NCBI RefSeq assembly: GCF_024055575.1 | Contig: NZ_JAMXOE010000002.1 | Span: 434,001-498,000 of the forward strand | Length of the DNA: 64,000 nucleotides | Direction of reading: 5' to 3' | DNA from: Mucilaginibacter flavidus | GTDB lineage: Bacteria > Bacteroidota > Bacteroidia > Sphingobacteriales > Sphingobacteriaceae | In this document: positions 36,919 through 45,274 of the stretch, piece after piece | Layout: the number at the start of each line of letters is the position of its first letter | How positions within the stretch are numbered: position 1 is the stretch's first letter | Made by a program: the position numbers and the translations under genes | Notes under the pieces: generated by a model | What the model was told of the DNA's origin: nothing | The model's input: only the letters and a program-made list of their open reading frames with translations | The model's database searches: none

Positions 36919-37066
36919 CGTCATTGCGAGGAACGAAGCAACCTCTGAACTGTGCAAATCATGGACCTGTAAGTACGTGGTGACCAATGAGCCGGCTGAA
37001 AGGTTTCCGCAAACGTTAGTTTCGTGAATGTCCTACGTAGAGGTTGCTTCGTTCCTCGCAATGACG
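36919..37066. repeat. Dispersed inverted-repeat element, copy 2
   Basis: Perfect 28-bp arms: 36919-36946 (starting CGTCATTGCGAGGAACGAAG) and its complement at 37039-37066. The interior shares GTGGTGACC and GTGAATGTCCTACGTAGAGG with copy 1 (30644-30799). It lies between convergent genes. Confidence 0.88.
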
Positions 37067-37079
37067 ATAGCGAAGAGAT

Positions 37080-38042
37080 TTATTCCCCCTCAAACTTCAG
37101 TCCGATCTGTCCCCTCGCAGTATCCAGCATGCCAATCATCTGCCGCGATATTTCATGAGTAATGATATCGCTTTCGGTTTTTCCTTGCTCTATCAATCCA
37201 CAAAAGTGTTCAATTTCGTAATTAAGGCCGCCGGCGGTGAAGGGTTCATCAAGTTCAACTGTCCGGCCATCAAGATAACTGATAGTGGCCCGGGACGGAT
37301 TCCACCAGTTTTTGTGGATGGTAACATGGCCGATGGCTCCGCAGATCAGGGCATCACCTTTGCCATGAAGATCGAAGCCGGTATATAATTGCGCATAGCC
37401 GTTTTCGTGCCGGGTTTGAAACATGGTAAACATATCAATACCTGTTGCGCCAAAACGCCCCATGGTTTGCACTTCCTGCGTATTGCCAAGAAAGTCGACC
37501 GCTAAAAAAGCTTCATAAGGGCCTATACCCATAATAGCACCGCCAACAAGGTCATGACGATAATTTGGGTGGTCGGGCGGGCAGTCGGCAACTGCAGAAC
37601 CCGCACGCACGTAGCCAACCGGACCTATCGGGTCAGTAATAAGGTACTCTTTTAAGTGCCGGTACAAAGGAAAGAAGGGAGGCTTCATCCCCTCCATAAA
37701 TAACATACCGGTTGATTTGGATGCAGCTAAAATCCTGTCTAACGATTGCAGATTGATAGCAGCAGGCTTTTCGCAAAGCACGGCTTTACCTGCGTTAAAG
37801 GCCAGTATGCTGTAATGTTCGTGGCTATCAGGCAGAGTGGCAATGTAAACAGCGTCAATATCGCTGGCAAGCAATTCTTCAACCGTTTGGCAAGGATGCC
37901 CGCCATGCAATGCAGCAAACTCACTTACCGATTCTGCACGGCGCGACCATAACGAAACCAGTTCTGTACCTGAAACAGCTTTAAGCCCTTGCACAAAACG
38001 TTGTGCAATCCGCCCGCATCCTATAATTCCCCATTTAATCAT
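37080..38042 (-). CDS. Gfo/Idh/MocA family oxidoreductase
   Basis: 320 residues. N-terminal Rossmann fold with GIIGCGRIAQRFVQGL (NAD(P) loop, 5-20) and CEKPAAIN near 92, the Gfo/Idh/MocA catalytic-loop signature. The C-terminal half is the substrate domain. Candidate reactions are dehydrogenation of a sugar, inositol or dihydrodiol. No sugar-utilisation genes flank it. It is convergent with the permease at 34511 across a copy of the dispersed repeat. Confidence 0.9.
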   Translation of the reverse strand: MIKWGIIGCGRIAQRFVQGLKAVSGTELVSLWSRRAESVSEFAALHGGHPCQTVEELLASDIDAVYIATLPDSHEHYSILAFNAGKAVLCEKPAAINLQSLDRILAASKSTGMLFMEGMKPPFFPLYRHLKEYLITDPIGPVGYVRAGSAVADCPPDHPNYRHDLVGGAIMGIGPYEAFLAVDFLGNTQEVQTMGRFGATGIDMFTMFQTRHENGYAQLYTGFDLHGKGDALICGAIGHVTIHKNWWNPSRATISYLDGRTVELDEPFTAGGLNYEIEHFCGLIEQGKTESDIITHEISRQMIGMLDTARGQIGLKFEGE

Positions 38043-38054
38043 GGCCTAAAATAC

Positions 38055-38131
38055 GTAGAGACGCAATACTTTGCGTCTCTAAATTTATTTCCTGTAATTT
38101 ATACTGAGAGACACAAGTATTGTGTCTCTAC
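38055..38131. repeat. Paired AGAGACGCAA/AGAGACACAA hairpins
   Basis: TAGAGACGCAA-tact-TTGCGTCTCTA (38056-38081) and AGAGACACAA-gta-TTGTGTCTCT (38107-38129) are two perfect hairpins that can also pair with each other with one wobble, giving a 77-bp inverted repeat. They follow the stop of the lipoprotein gene on the minus strand and could act as a transcription end. Confidence 0.75.
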
Positions 38132-38136
38132 AATTA

Positions 38137-39198
38137 CTACTGATATTGTATATAAACCGGGTGCGGCTTGTATATCTTTAGTATCTCCTCAGGCGTCAGC
38201 ATGTGATGGGGCGGCTGCCACGAGTCGTTTTTATAAAACAATTTGAAGCCGGTAAACTGTACAGGGTCGTGATAAATATAATCGCGGTAAGTGCCTGTCT
38301 TTAAATCGGGCGGGCCGAAACCGTCCATATCCATAACGAACTGGATTTCGGGGTGAAGCTTAATGTTTTGATAATTGGTCAGCATTTTACGGGTAAAACG
38401 GTGCACAATAAAAATTTTGGGTGGCAGGTTATATTTTTTTACCTCGTTGGCTAAGTAACCCGAAACATAGTTGACATCGGCTGCATCGTAAGAGCCTATT
38501 TTTTTGCCGGGATGGATGCCATCATGCATGGAAAATTCGGGGTCGATACCGCAATGTACGTTAGGCATTCGCCAGTATTTTTCCAACTTGGGCAGTTCCG
38601 CCTGGATCTTGCTCAACGCTACCTGTATATCCAGGAAAAGTATGGCATGGGCTCTTTTAGCCAGTCGCACTGCACTATCTATTTTCTTTTCAGGCATTCG
38701 GTTGATATACATGTTGTCCTTACCGGGAAAACCGGCGGCCACCACAGCTATGTAATGCAGCGCTGGTTGCACAGGTGTTTGCGGATCGGCTTTCTCCCAA
38801 TGCTTTACCTCTCCATGCAGTTTGGCCAGCATTTCGTCCGGCGGCAGTTCGCCGAGGATACCCATTTTTTTGGCGGACAGGTTACCATAATAGGCTATAA
38901 CGCGCTTAAAGGGTAAAATAGCACCAGGCAAAGGATAAGGCGCGTTTTTTACGGGCCATTTCCCGGTAGTATCGCCGTTCGCCAGTTTTTTCATCAACGA
39001 GTCGTAAAGTTTTTTGTCTATCGGGGGATAAACTACCGGGGCGGCAACTGTGTCTTCCTTTGCAACAGCAGCGGCAGCTTTTTTGGTAGTGTCCTTAGCG
39101 GCGGGCTTATCTTTACCGGCCGGCTGGTTGCAGTTGGTAAGCAACATTGACGAAAACAGCACAAATCCAACAGACAGAATAACATTCTTCAACTTCAT
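38137..39198 (-). CDS. Uncharacterised lipoprotein, 353 residues
   Basis: Signal peptide with lipobox LLTNC (Cys23), then an Ala/Lys/Asp-rich linker (about 26-55) and a globular domain. Segments such as VHCGIDPEFSMHDG, PPKIFIVHRFT and IQFVMDMDGFG, with runs of strand-like residues, suggest an alpha/beta barrel, possibly of glycoside hydrolase ancestry, but no named family was identified. It would be anchored in the envelope. Confidence 0.7.
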   Translation of the reverse strand: MKLKNVILSVGFVLFSSMLLTNCNQPAGKDKPAAKDTTKKAAAAVAKEDTVAAPVVYPPIDKKLYDSLMKKLANGDTTGKWPVKNAPYPLPGAILPFKRVIAYYGNLSAKKMGILGELPPDEMLAKLHGEVKHWEKADPQTPVQPALHYIAVVAAGFPGKDNMYINRMPEKKIDSAVRLAKRAHAILFLDIQVALSKIQAELPKLEKYWRMPNVHCGIDPEFSMHDGIHPGKKIGSYDAADVNYVSGYLANEVKKYNLPPKIFIVHRFTRKMLTNYQNIKLHPEIQFVMDMDGFGPPDLKTGTYRDYIYHDPVQFTGFKLFYKNDSWQPPHHMLTPEEILKIYKPHPVYIQYQ

Positions 39199-39286
39199 TT
39201 TAACAAGTTTTTTTGATTGTAGCAGGGGAGCTGCAAAGTAACACCTTTTTTGCCGCGAATATGGTTATTTTTATTAACATATTAAC

Positions 39287-39386
39287 GGAGAAAGTGAATG
39301 GGGAGTAGTGAGTTGTGAATAGTTATGAGCCTGTAGTAGCAGAGCTTCGAACTACTCACCATTCTCTAATCACCATTCTCTATTTC
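39287..39386. repeat. Intergenic inverted repeat of GAGAATGGTGA-type words
   Basis: The left arm 39287-39322 (GTGAATGGGGAGTAGTGAG) and right arm 39351-39386 (ACTACTCACCATTCTCTAAT repeated) are built from complementary words. The right arm includes the stop codon of the methyltransferase gene (39380-39382). Confidence 0.6.
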
Positions 39387-40264
39387 GCCTTAAAAAATTT
39401 ACCAAACACGCCAAGCGGCAACTTTACTCCCGAGGTCGCCTGCAAATAAAGCTCACCGGTTTCCAAATTTTGCACCTGCGGATAGGCGCCTTTTACCAGG
39501 TTTTCGATAATTACGGATGAAAAGCCAAGCGAATAAGTATTCAATATCAGGAAATGCTCTTCGGGATCGAGCAGTTGGATTACATCGGCCATCATTTCAT
39601 TGATGTTATCTTCCAGCTTCCATTTTTCACCATTGGGGCCGTGGCCGTAGGCGGGCGGATCGAGGATAATGCCATTGTATTTTTTGCCCCGTTTCAGTTC
39701 GCGTTTTACAAACTTTAAAGCATCTTCAACTACCCAACGAATATTGGTTAACCCGGATAGCTCCTGGTTTTCGTTGGCCCAGGTCACCACCTGTTTAATG
39801 GAGTCGACGTGTGTTGTATCTGCGCCCGCAGCCTGGGCAATAAGTGATGCGCCGCCAGTATAGGCAAACAGGTTAAGAACTTTGGGCTCCGGTGTTTTAA
39901 ACTTTTTTATATTTTGGGTGATGTAGTCCCAGTTAACAGCTTGTTCCGGGAAGATACCCAGGTGTTTAAATGAAGTTAATGCCAGCCTGAATTTGATGGA
40001 AGCTTCGGGATTTTTATATTCAACGTGCCAGCGGTCGGGCGTGGCGGGGTTCTTTTTTACCCATTCGCCCGATGTAGCCGAACGCCCTTTAAATTTGATA
40101 TGATGCAGGCGCTGCCATTCGGCATTGCTCAAAACCTTGCTCCAAACTGCCTGCGGCTCAGGCCTGATCAATATTACATTGCCAAAACGCTCCAGTTTTT
40201 CAAAATCACCGCAGTCAATCAGTTCGTAATCTTTCCAGTGGGTTGGGGTGAGTAGCTGTATCAT
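39380..40264 (-). CDS. RlmI-like SAM-dependent methyltransferase
   Basis: 294 residues, class I methyltransferase. The SAM-binding strand is KVLNLFAYTGGASLIAQAAGA (about 133-153), followed by acidic VDSIKQVVTWANEN and a catalytic-like ILDPPAYGHGPNGEKW (about 200-215). This DPPAxG layout is found in RlmI/RlmK-type 23S rRNA cytosine methyltransferases. The N-terminal PUA domain of RlmI is not evident, so the substrate is uncertain. It is separated from the ABC pair by a word-repeat spacer. Confidence 0.8.
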   Translation of the reverse strand: MIQLLTPTHWKDYELIDCGDFEKLERFGNVILIRPEPQAVWSKVLSNAEWQRLHHIKFKGRSATSGEWVKKNPATPDRWHVEYKNPEASIKFRLALTSFKHLGIFPEQAVNWDYITQNIKKFKTPEPKVLNLFAYTGGASLIAQAAGADTTHVDSIKQVVTWANENQELSGLTNIRWVVEDALKFVKRELKRGKKYNGIILDPPAYGHGPNGEKWKLEDNINEMMADVIQLLDPEEHFLILNTYSLGFSSVIIENLVKGAYPQVQNLETGELYLQATSGVKLPLGVFGKFFKAK

Positions 40265-40270
40265 TTATTT

Positions 40271-40384
40271 TAGTCTTGAGTCCGAAGTCTTAAGTCAAAA
40301 GCCTTGTATTTGCATTAAAACGGATGCAAATATAAACTATATCTTAAGATTTTGACTTTGGACTAACGACTCCGGACTTTTGAC
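40271..40384. repeat. Intergenic inverted repeat of AAGTCTTGAGTCC words
   Basis: The left arm 40271-40301 and right arm 40343-40384 consist of complementary AGTCTTAAGTC/GACTCCGGACT words. The core holds a 9-bp pair TATTTGCAT...ATGCAAATA and, on the minus strand, TATATTTG (40334-40327), which is a possible -7 box for the methyltransferase gene. Confidence 0.6.
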
Positions 40385-40387
40385 GTA

Positions 40388-41140
40388 TCAAAGCTTATCT
40401 TTCGCCGCCTGCATAAACTTGCTGGCGAAAACAAATTCGTTCAGTTCTTTATTGTCGGTTTTGGCAATTTCGTGGTTAGTGCCTTCCCACCATTTCTGAC
40501 CATTGTGCAAGAACACAATATGGTCGCCGATACCCATTACGGAGTTCATGTCATGGGTTACAATAACTGTCGTTATCTTATATTCCTGGGTAAGCTCGTT
40601 AATCAGTTCATCAATAAGGATGGACGTTTTAGGATCGAGGCCCGAGTTGGGTTCATCGACAAAAAGATATTTAGGCTGCATGGAGATAGCACGGGCTATT
40701 CCCACCCGCTTTTTCATGCCACCAGATAGTTCAGATGGATATAATTTATTCTTTCCTTCGAGGTTTACCCTTTGCAGGCAAAAATTGGCGCGGTCGAGTT
40801 TTTCGGCCTTTGATTGCTGCGTAAACAAGTTTAAAGGGAACATGATGTTTTCTTCAACCGTCATACTGTCAAACAGCGCCGAGTTTTGGAACAGCATCCC
40901 TATTTCTGTACGAATAGGCACACGTTGCGTAAAGTCCATCTCGGTAAAATTCTGATCGTCAAAAAACACCTCGCCTTTAGTGGGGGCGTGCAGGCCCACT
41001 ATACATTTTAGCAATGTGGTTTTACCCGAACCCGAGCCGCCAATAATAAGGTTATTTTTACCAGGCGAAAATTTAGCGCTTATGCCTTTTAATACTTCAT
41101 TATCGCCGAAAGTTTTATGAATGTCCTTTACCTCGATCAT
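40388..41140 (-). CDS. MlaF-like ABC transporter ATP-binding protein
   Basis: 250 residues. Walker A GGSGSGKTTLLKC (about 34-46), LSGGMKKRVGIARA signature (about 138-151) and Walker B YLFVDEPNSGLD (about 158-169), with a C-terminal tail. The close partner is the MlaE-type permease, whose stop it overlaps by 4 bases. These transporters move phospholipids between inner and outer membranes and normally need an MCE-domain (MlaD) protein; none lies next to this pair, so it may be encoded elsewhere. Confidence 0.9.
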   Translation of the reverse strand: MIEVKDIHKTFGDNEVLKGISAKFSPGKNNLIIGGSGSGKTTLLKCIVGLHAPTKGEVFFDDQNFTEMDFTQRVPIRTEIGMLFQNSALFDSMTVEENIMFPLNLFTQQSKAEKLDRANFCLQRVNLEGKNKLYPSELSGGMKKRVGIARAISMQPKYLFVDEPNSGLDPKTSILIDELINELTQEYKITTVIVTHDMNSVMGIGDHIVFLHNGQKWWEGTNHEIAKTDNKELNEFVFASKFMQAAKDKL

Positions 41141-41868
41141 AGCATTAAACGTGTTATAACCAGGTCGGCAAATAAAATCATAACACAGCTGTATACTACG
41201 CCCTTTGTAGCCGATTGGCCAACTTCAAGCGCTCCGCCCGAGGTATAAAACCCCTGGTAAGCACAGATAGACGCGATGATAAAACCAAAAACCGCTGCTT
41301 TAACAAGTGCCACCCTAACGGTAAGACCATTAAAATCGCCCTGTACACCAGCAATATAATCTGAAGGACTAACATCGCCCGATAATACACAGGCAAGCCA
41401 GCCGCCGGTAATACCTAAAGTTATAGATGCAATAACTAACAGCGGCACCATGGTTATCCCCGCAATAATTTTGGGGGCAATAAGGTAACCGGGGGCGTTA
41501 ACACCCATAATTTCAAGCGCATCAATTTGTTCGGTAACACGCATGGTGCCAATTTGCGATGCAATGCTTGACCCTACGCGGCCCGCCAATACCAATGATG
41601 AGATAGTTGGGCTAAATTCAAGGATGGTTGAGTCGCGGGCAATACTGCCGGCAATACTGCGCGGCACTAAAGGGCTTGATAGCTGAAAAGCTACCTGGAT
41701 AGTGGTAGCGGCACCAATAAACAATGATATAATGCTGATAATACCCAGCGACCCAATGCCGACTGAAACCATTTCGCGCATCACTTCGGCCCAATAAACT
41801 TTAAATTTTTCGGGTTTGCGGAAACTTAACTGCAGTAAAAGTATATATCGTCCTAAGCTGGTAAACAT
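41137..41868 (-). CDS. MlaE-like ABC transporter permease
   Basis: 243 residues with five to six membrane segments. The MlaE family signature FSPTISSLVLAGRVGSSIAS and EQIDALEIMGVNAPGYLIAP (about 85-130) are present, and the C-terminus is hydrophobic (VVYSCVMILFADLVITRLML). It is transcribed first in the two-gene operon with the ATPase. Confidence 0.92.
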   Translation of the reverse strand: MFTSLGRYILLLQLSFRKPEKFKVYWAEVMREMVSVGIGSLGIISIISLFIGAATTIQVAFQLSSPLVPRSIAGSIARDSTILEFSPTISSLVLAGRVGSSIASQIGTMRVTEQIDALEIMGVNAPGYLIAPKIIAGITMVPLLVIASITLGITGGWLACVLSGDVSPSDYIAGVQGDFNGLTVRVALVKAAVFGFIIASICAYQGFYTSGGALEVGQSATKGVVYSCVMILFADLVITRLML

Positions 41869-42035
41869 TTAATAATTAAAAATCCGGCTAAAAATACGTT
41901 TTTAAGCGGTAAAATGTATTAAACATTAAACCCTAAATAATATTATGTGCCTGCTGTGATAAATCCTGTTGTTTCAGATTGATAAATGCAATTTTGATAC
42001 GGATTGTTTTAGGGTATATTTAAGTAATTAAAATA

Positions 42036-42788
42036 ATGAGAAAAACCACCTGCGTTATCATGGTTATTTTGTGTGCCGCTGCGTGTCATTCGCCGGTTGA
42101 TATGACTTTGCTTAGTAACTGGAAGAGCTTGCCGGCGCCAGTTAGCAGCGATTCCATCGCTAAAAACAGTTCTTCAGTAACCAATTGGTGGGTTTACCTT
42201 AAAAACGATATGGTCCGTGTTTCGGATAAGGGTATTTCGCCAAGATTGCCTTTTAGAGTAGACGAAGATAAAGATGATAAAATCCAAATATCGTTTCTGA
42301 AAGTTGATAATGGCTTTTTAGTAGGCTTTTATCGCGGCGAATGGGGCGGAAGTTTAAATTGGTTTTCATCAGATGGCAAAAAACGTTATAAAATATCTGA
42401 AGACGAGGTAGTTCAGTTTATTAAACGCAGCGGAAAAAATTATGCGTTACAGGGACTTGCCCACGCAGGAATGAGCAAGGGAAGTATCATTAACATTGAA
42501 AAAATTAATGATAAATGGGTTGCACAGCAATATTTGGAGTTACCTACTGCCCCTTACGCTATCACGCTCGATAAGAAAAATAATTTCTTAATAATTACCT
42601 CAAAAAGCTTATTCATGGTTGATTCATCAGCGACCATCCATACATTGATTAACCGCGGCTTGTGGTGGACCAGGCTTCATCCAACATCAATTGTAGTTAA
42701 AGATAGTTTGGTATTTGCGGGTATGAGCGATGGCGTATATCAGTACAACTCGGAAAGCGGTGAAAAAAGTTGGCTGACGAACCATTGA
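42036..42788 (+). CDS. Uncharacterised lipoprotein, 250 residues
   Basis: Signal sequence with lipobox VILCAAAC (Cys17), then a mainly beta-strand protein with repeated short strand-turn units and Trp/Tyr-containing blades (WFSSDGKKRYKIS, KSLFMVDSSATIHTLI, SDGVYQYNSESGEKSW), resembling a partial beta-propeller. No family recognised. The spacer after it has a promoter box for the next small gene. Confidence 0.65.
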   Translation: MRKTTCVIMVILCAAACHSPVDMTLLSNWKSLPAPVSSDSIAKNSSSVTNWWVYLKNDMVRVSDKGISPRLPFRVDEDKDDKIQISFLKVDNGFLVGFYRGEWGGSLNWFSSDGKKRYKISEDEVVQFIKRSGKNYALQGLAHAGMSKGSIINIEKINDKWVAQQYLELPTAPYAITLDKKNNFLIITSKSLFMVDSSATIHTLINRGLWWTRLHPTSIVVKDSLVFAGMSDGVYQYNSESGEKSWLTNH

Positions 42789-42819
42789 TTTTTAGATGGG
42801 ATAAAGCTTTCCGATTTGT

Positions 42820-42827
42820 TATCTTTG
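42820..42827 (+). promoter_or_regulatory. Candidate -7 box for the 70-residue gene
   Basis: TATCTTTG is an exact match to TAnnTTTG, 31 bases before the ATG at 42859. No TTG at suitable spacing. Confidence 0.4.
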
Positions 42828-42858
42828 CCCACTTACAACACCAGCGATTAAACCTTGT

Positions 42859-43071
42859 ATGAAAGCTAAGGTCGAAGACAAAGTTATTACTCATTTTGCG
42901 AGCGAAAAATCCCTGGAGAAGTATTGGATTACCCCTGAGGAAGATATAGCCTGGCAGAACTTGGGCGAAGGCGAATTGAACGCTACCATGTTGTTGAGTG
43001 CGGAAAAGGCTTTCGCCGAAGGATGGGATGTAAATAATGAAGAAGAAAACGCTTACTGGGAAAGTCTTTAA
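42859..43071 (+). CDS. Small acidic protein, 70 residues
   Basis: MKAKVEDKVITHFASEKSLE, then EDIAWQNLGEGELNATMLLS and a very acidic C-terminus ending EEENAYWESL. No signal peptide or membrane segment. No family recognised. A -7 box precedes it and the GtrA gene begins 6 bases after its stop, so they probably share a transcript. An antitoxin-like look is not supported by a toxin partner. Confidence 0.6.
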   Translation: MKAKVEDKVITHFASEKSLEKYWITPEEDIAWQNLGEGELNATMLLSAEKAFAEGWDVNNEEENAYWESL

Positions 43072-43077
43072 TAATTA

Positions 43078-43578
43078 ATGAAACGAATCCACAATACCAT
43101 CAGGCATCTAATCCTATCGATAATTGATTTTTTTTACAAGCCGTTTAAAAAAATTCTTCCCTTACAAACTTTCAGGTATGCTGCTGCTGGTGGGGCCAAT
43201 ACCGTTTTTGATATCGTTATGTTTTCGCTGGGCTACAACTTAATTTTCAAAAAGGAAAACTTTCATTTTGGCCATTTTACGCTAACACCTTATATTGCCT
43301 CGCTTATATTTGCTTTCTGTTTTAGCCAGCCAACGGGCTTTTATTTAAACCGCTATGTAGTTTTCCAGGATTCGGGACTTAAAAAACGAGAGCAATTAAC
43401 CCGGTATCTTATCGTCGTTTTTTTCTGTATTCTATTTAACTATTTGCTATTAAAGCTTTTTGTTGGGTATTTTGGCTGGTATCCTACTCCATCGAAGATT
43501 TTAGCCACCTTGCTGGTTATTATATTCAGCTACAGCAGCCAGACGTACTTTTTCTTCAAAACAAAAGAACCAAGGTAA
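43078..43578 (+). CDS. GtrA-family membrane protein
   Basis: 166 residues with four hydrophobic segments (about 40-58, 72-92, 105-130, 140-155). FRYAAAGGANTVFDIVMFSLGY and PTGFYLNRYVVF match the GtrA fold, which is implicated in flipping or moving lipid-linked sugars for surface polysaccharides or teichoic-acid-like polymers. No glycosyltransferase is adjacent. Confidence 0.88.
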   Translation: MKRIHNTIRHLILSIIDFFYKPFKKILPLQTFRYAAAGGANTVFDIVMFSLGYNLIFKKENFHFGHFTLTPYIASLIFAFCFSQPTGFYLNRYVVFQDSGLKKREQLTRYLIVVFFCILFNYLLLKLFVGYFGWYPTPSKILATLLVIIFSYSSQTYFFFKTKEPR

Positions 43579-43849
43579 ACTAAGATTTGTTGGATTAAAA
43601 GATTACAAGACTGTCCACCATCCAGGAGGCGGCTTTATCTCGTGCGCTATAGCGGCATGTTGATACATCAGCTTTAATTTTTTTCACCGCCTTTTTTCCG
43701 CGTTTTACCGAAAATCTATCATACTTTACCAAATGCTGTAAGCAGCTGCGTGCTGTATATTTTACATTTGGTGTATCAATTAAAACATTAAGATTTTTAG
43801 ATATTATTGTTTGATAGTATTAACCATCTTCAAACAAAAACAAAAAATC

Positions 43850-44554
43850 ATGAAAAACGCACTCATCACAGCATCAACAAAGGGAATGGGCCGGGCTACA
43901 GCAATAGCTTTGGCAAAACAGGGCATCAGCCTTGCCCTTTGCGCACGTACAAGTGCCGACCTTTATGCTTTTAAAGATGAACTGGCGGCTATAAATCCAG
44001 CTATTAAAATATTCACCGCAGTTGTTGATGTTAGTATTAAACAACAATTGCTTGACTTTGCTGCCGGCGCCGAAAAAGAACTGGGCTCTATCAGCATACT
44101 GGTGAATAACGCAGGCATGTACGAGCATTCAAGCATATTGGATGATGCCGATGGCACGCTGCAAAAACATATTGATACTAACCTTGCCCCGGCTTATGAG
44201 CTTTACCGCTATTTTGGAAAGAAAATGATAGCTGCCAAAGAAGGGCACATATTTACTATCTGCTCGGTAGCGTCGTTAAACCCTATTGCTGAGGCTGGTA
44301 CGTATAGTGTAACAAAATATGCGCTGTTAGGTCTTAACAAAATAATGCGTACTGAAATGCAGCCTTACGGTGTAAAGGTAACAGCCGTAATACCCGGCTC
44401 AACTTTAACCGACTCATGGAAGGGCCTGGAGGTCGACAAAGATAAAATGGTGCTGCCCGAAGATGTGGCATCGGCAATTGTAAATATTTACAACATGAGC
44501 GCGGGCGCAAATGTGGACGAAATAATAATAAAACCGGCTTACGGTCAAATATAA
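43850..44554 (+). CDS. Short-chain dehydrogenase/reductase
   Basis: 234 residues from the ATG at 43850 (MKNALITASTKGMG); the frame extends to a TTG at 43811 but the N-terminal strand and cofactor loop begin only after the ATG. TASTKGMGRATA is the NAD(P) loop in the TGxxxGxG position (Thr and Ser replace the first Gly), NNAGMYEH follows at about 86, and the active-site set is Ser142, Tyr155, Lys159 (CSVASLNPIAEAGTYSVTK). It reduces or oxidises an unknown small molecule; closest in layout to 3-ketoacyl reductases. Confidence 0.88.
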   Translation: MKNALITASTKGMGRATAIALAKQGISLALCARTSADLYAFKDELAAINPAIKIFTAVVDVSIKQQLLDFAAGAEKELGSISILVNNAGMYEHSSILDDADGTLQKHIDTNLAPAYELYRYFGKKMIAAKEGHIFTICSVASLNPIAEAGTYSVTKYALLGLNKIMRTEMQPYGVKVTAVIPGSTLTDSWKGLEVDKDKMVLPEDVASAIVNIYNMSAGANVDEIIIKPAYGQI

Positions 44555-44579
44555 AAATCAACTCTAAAAACAATATACA

Positions 44580-45230
44580 ATGAACAAAAAACTATATCGA
44601 AACGAATACCAACGAGTGTTAGGTGGTGTTTGTTCAGGCCTGGCAGAATATTTTGACATGGATGTTACCATTGTGCGCCTGCTGTTTGCCTTTACATTTT
44701 TTGTAATGGGCGTTGGCCTCGGCACTTATATTATCTTGTGGATAGTGCTTCCCCGCAAAGGATTTACCTACAATAACATTAACAACCCCGTGGTTGATTA
44801 CCGGGTGCCCCCGCAACAACCAACCGGCGATTTTAATACCCCGCCGCCTACCCCTCCTTACGGTGGTACCCCCTTTGCAAGCGGTGCGCCGGGCGGCAAT
44901 CCATTTGGTGGTAACCCCTGGAACGACAACCCGTACGGCGGCAACCCAACAGTCGTTGTGCCACCCAAGCAAAAATCGCATGCGGGCATTATCATCGGTG
45001 CAGTGCTGATAATAATTGGTGCAGCAATATTGGTTGATAATTACGACCTGTTCCCTGATATCGATTTTGAAACTTACTGGCCTGTAATATTGGTTATAAT
45101 AGGCGGCGGGCTTATCATATCAGGCCAAAAAACCGAAATGTGGCACAAAAAGGATTGGAGCGAGGCTGAGAAAGCAGCGCCTGCAACCGAAGATCCATCG
45201 ACACCAACAGATAACGACCCTACAGTTTAA
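44580..45230 (+). CDS. PspC-domain protein with LiaF-type membrane region
   Basis: 216 residues. PspC domain (about 3-60): YRNEYQRVLGGVCSGLAEYFDMD with the membrane helix that follows. Residues about 78-135 are a Pro/Gly/Asn-rich linker, then two membrane helices (about 138-152 and 165-182) and an acidic tail. It probably senses or responds to envelope stress. It starts 25 bases after the SDR gene and 44 bases before the next, LiaF-like gene. Confidence 0.85.
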   Translation: MNKKLYRNEYQRVLGGVCSGLAEYFDMDVTIVRLLFAFTFFVMGVGLGTYIILWIVLPRKGFTYNNINNPVVDYRVPPQQPTGDFNTPPPTPPYGGTPFASGAPGGNPFGGNPWNDNPYGGNPTVVVPPKQKSHAGIIIGAVLIIIGAAILVDNYDLFPDIDFETYWPVILVIIGGGLIISGQKTEMWHKKDWSEAEKAAPATEDPSTPTDNDPTV

Positions 45231-45274
45231 ACCTAACGGCCGGTATTAACCGGACCAACTAAAATAGAATTAAA

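Noticed and set aside
42859-43071. The 70-residue acidic protein as an antitoxin
   Set aside because: The next gene is GtrA, not a toxin, and no antitoxin domain is recognisable.
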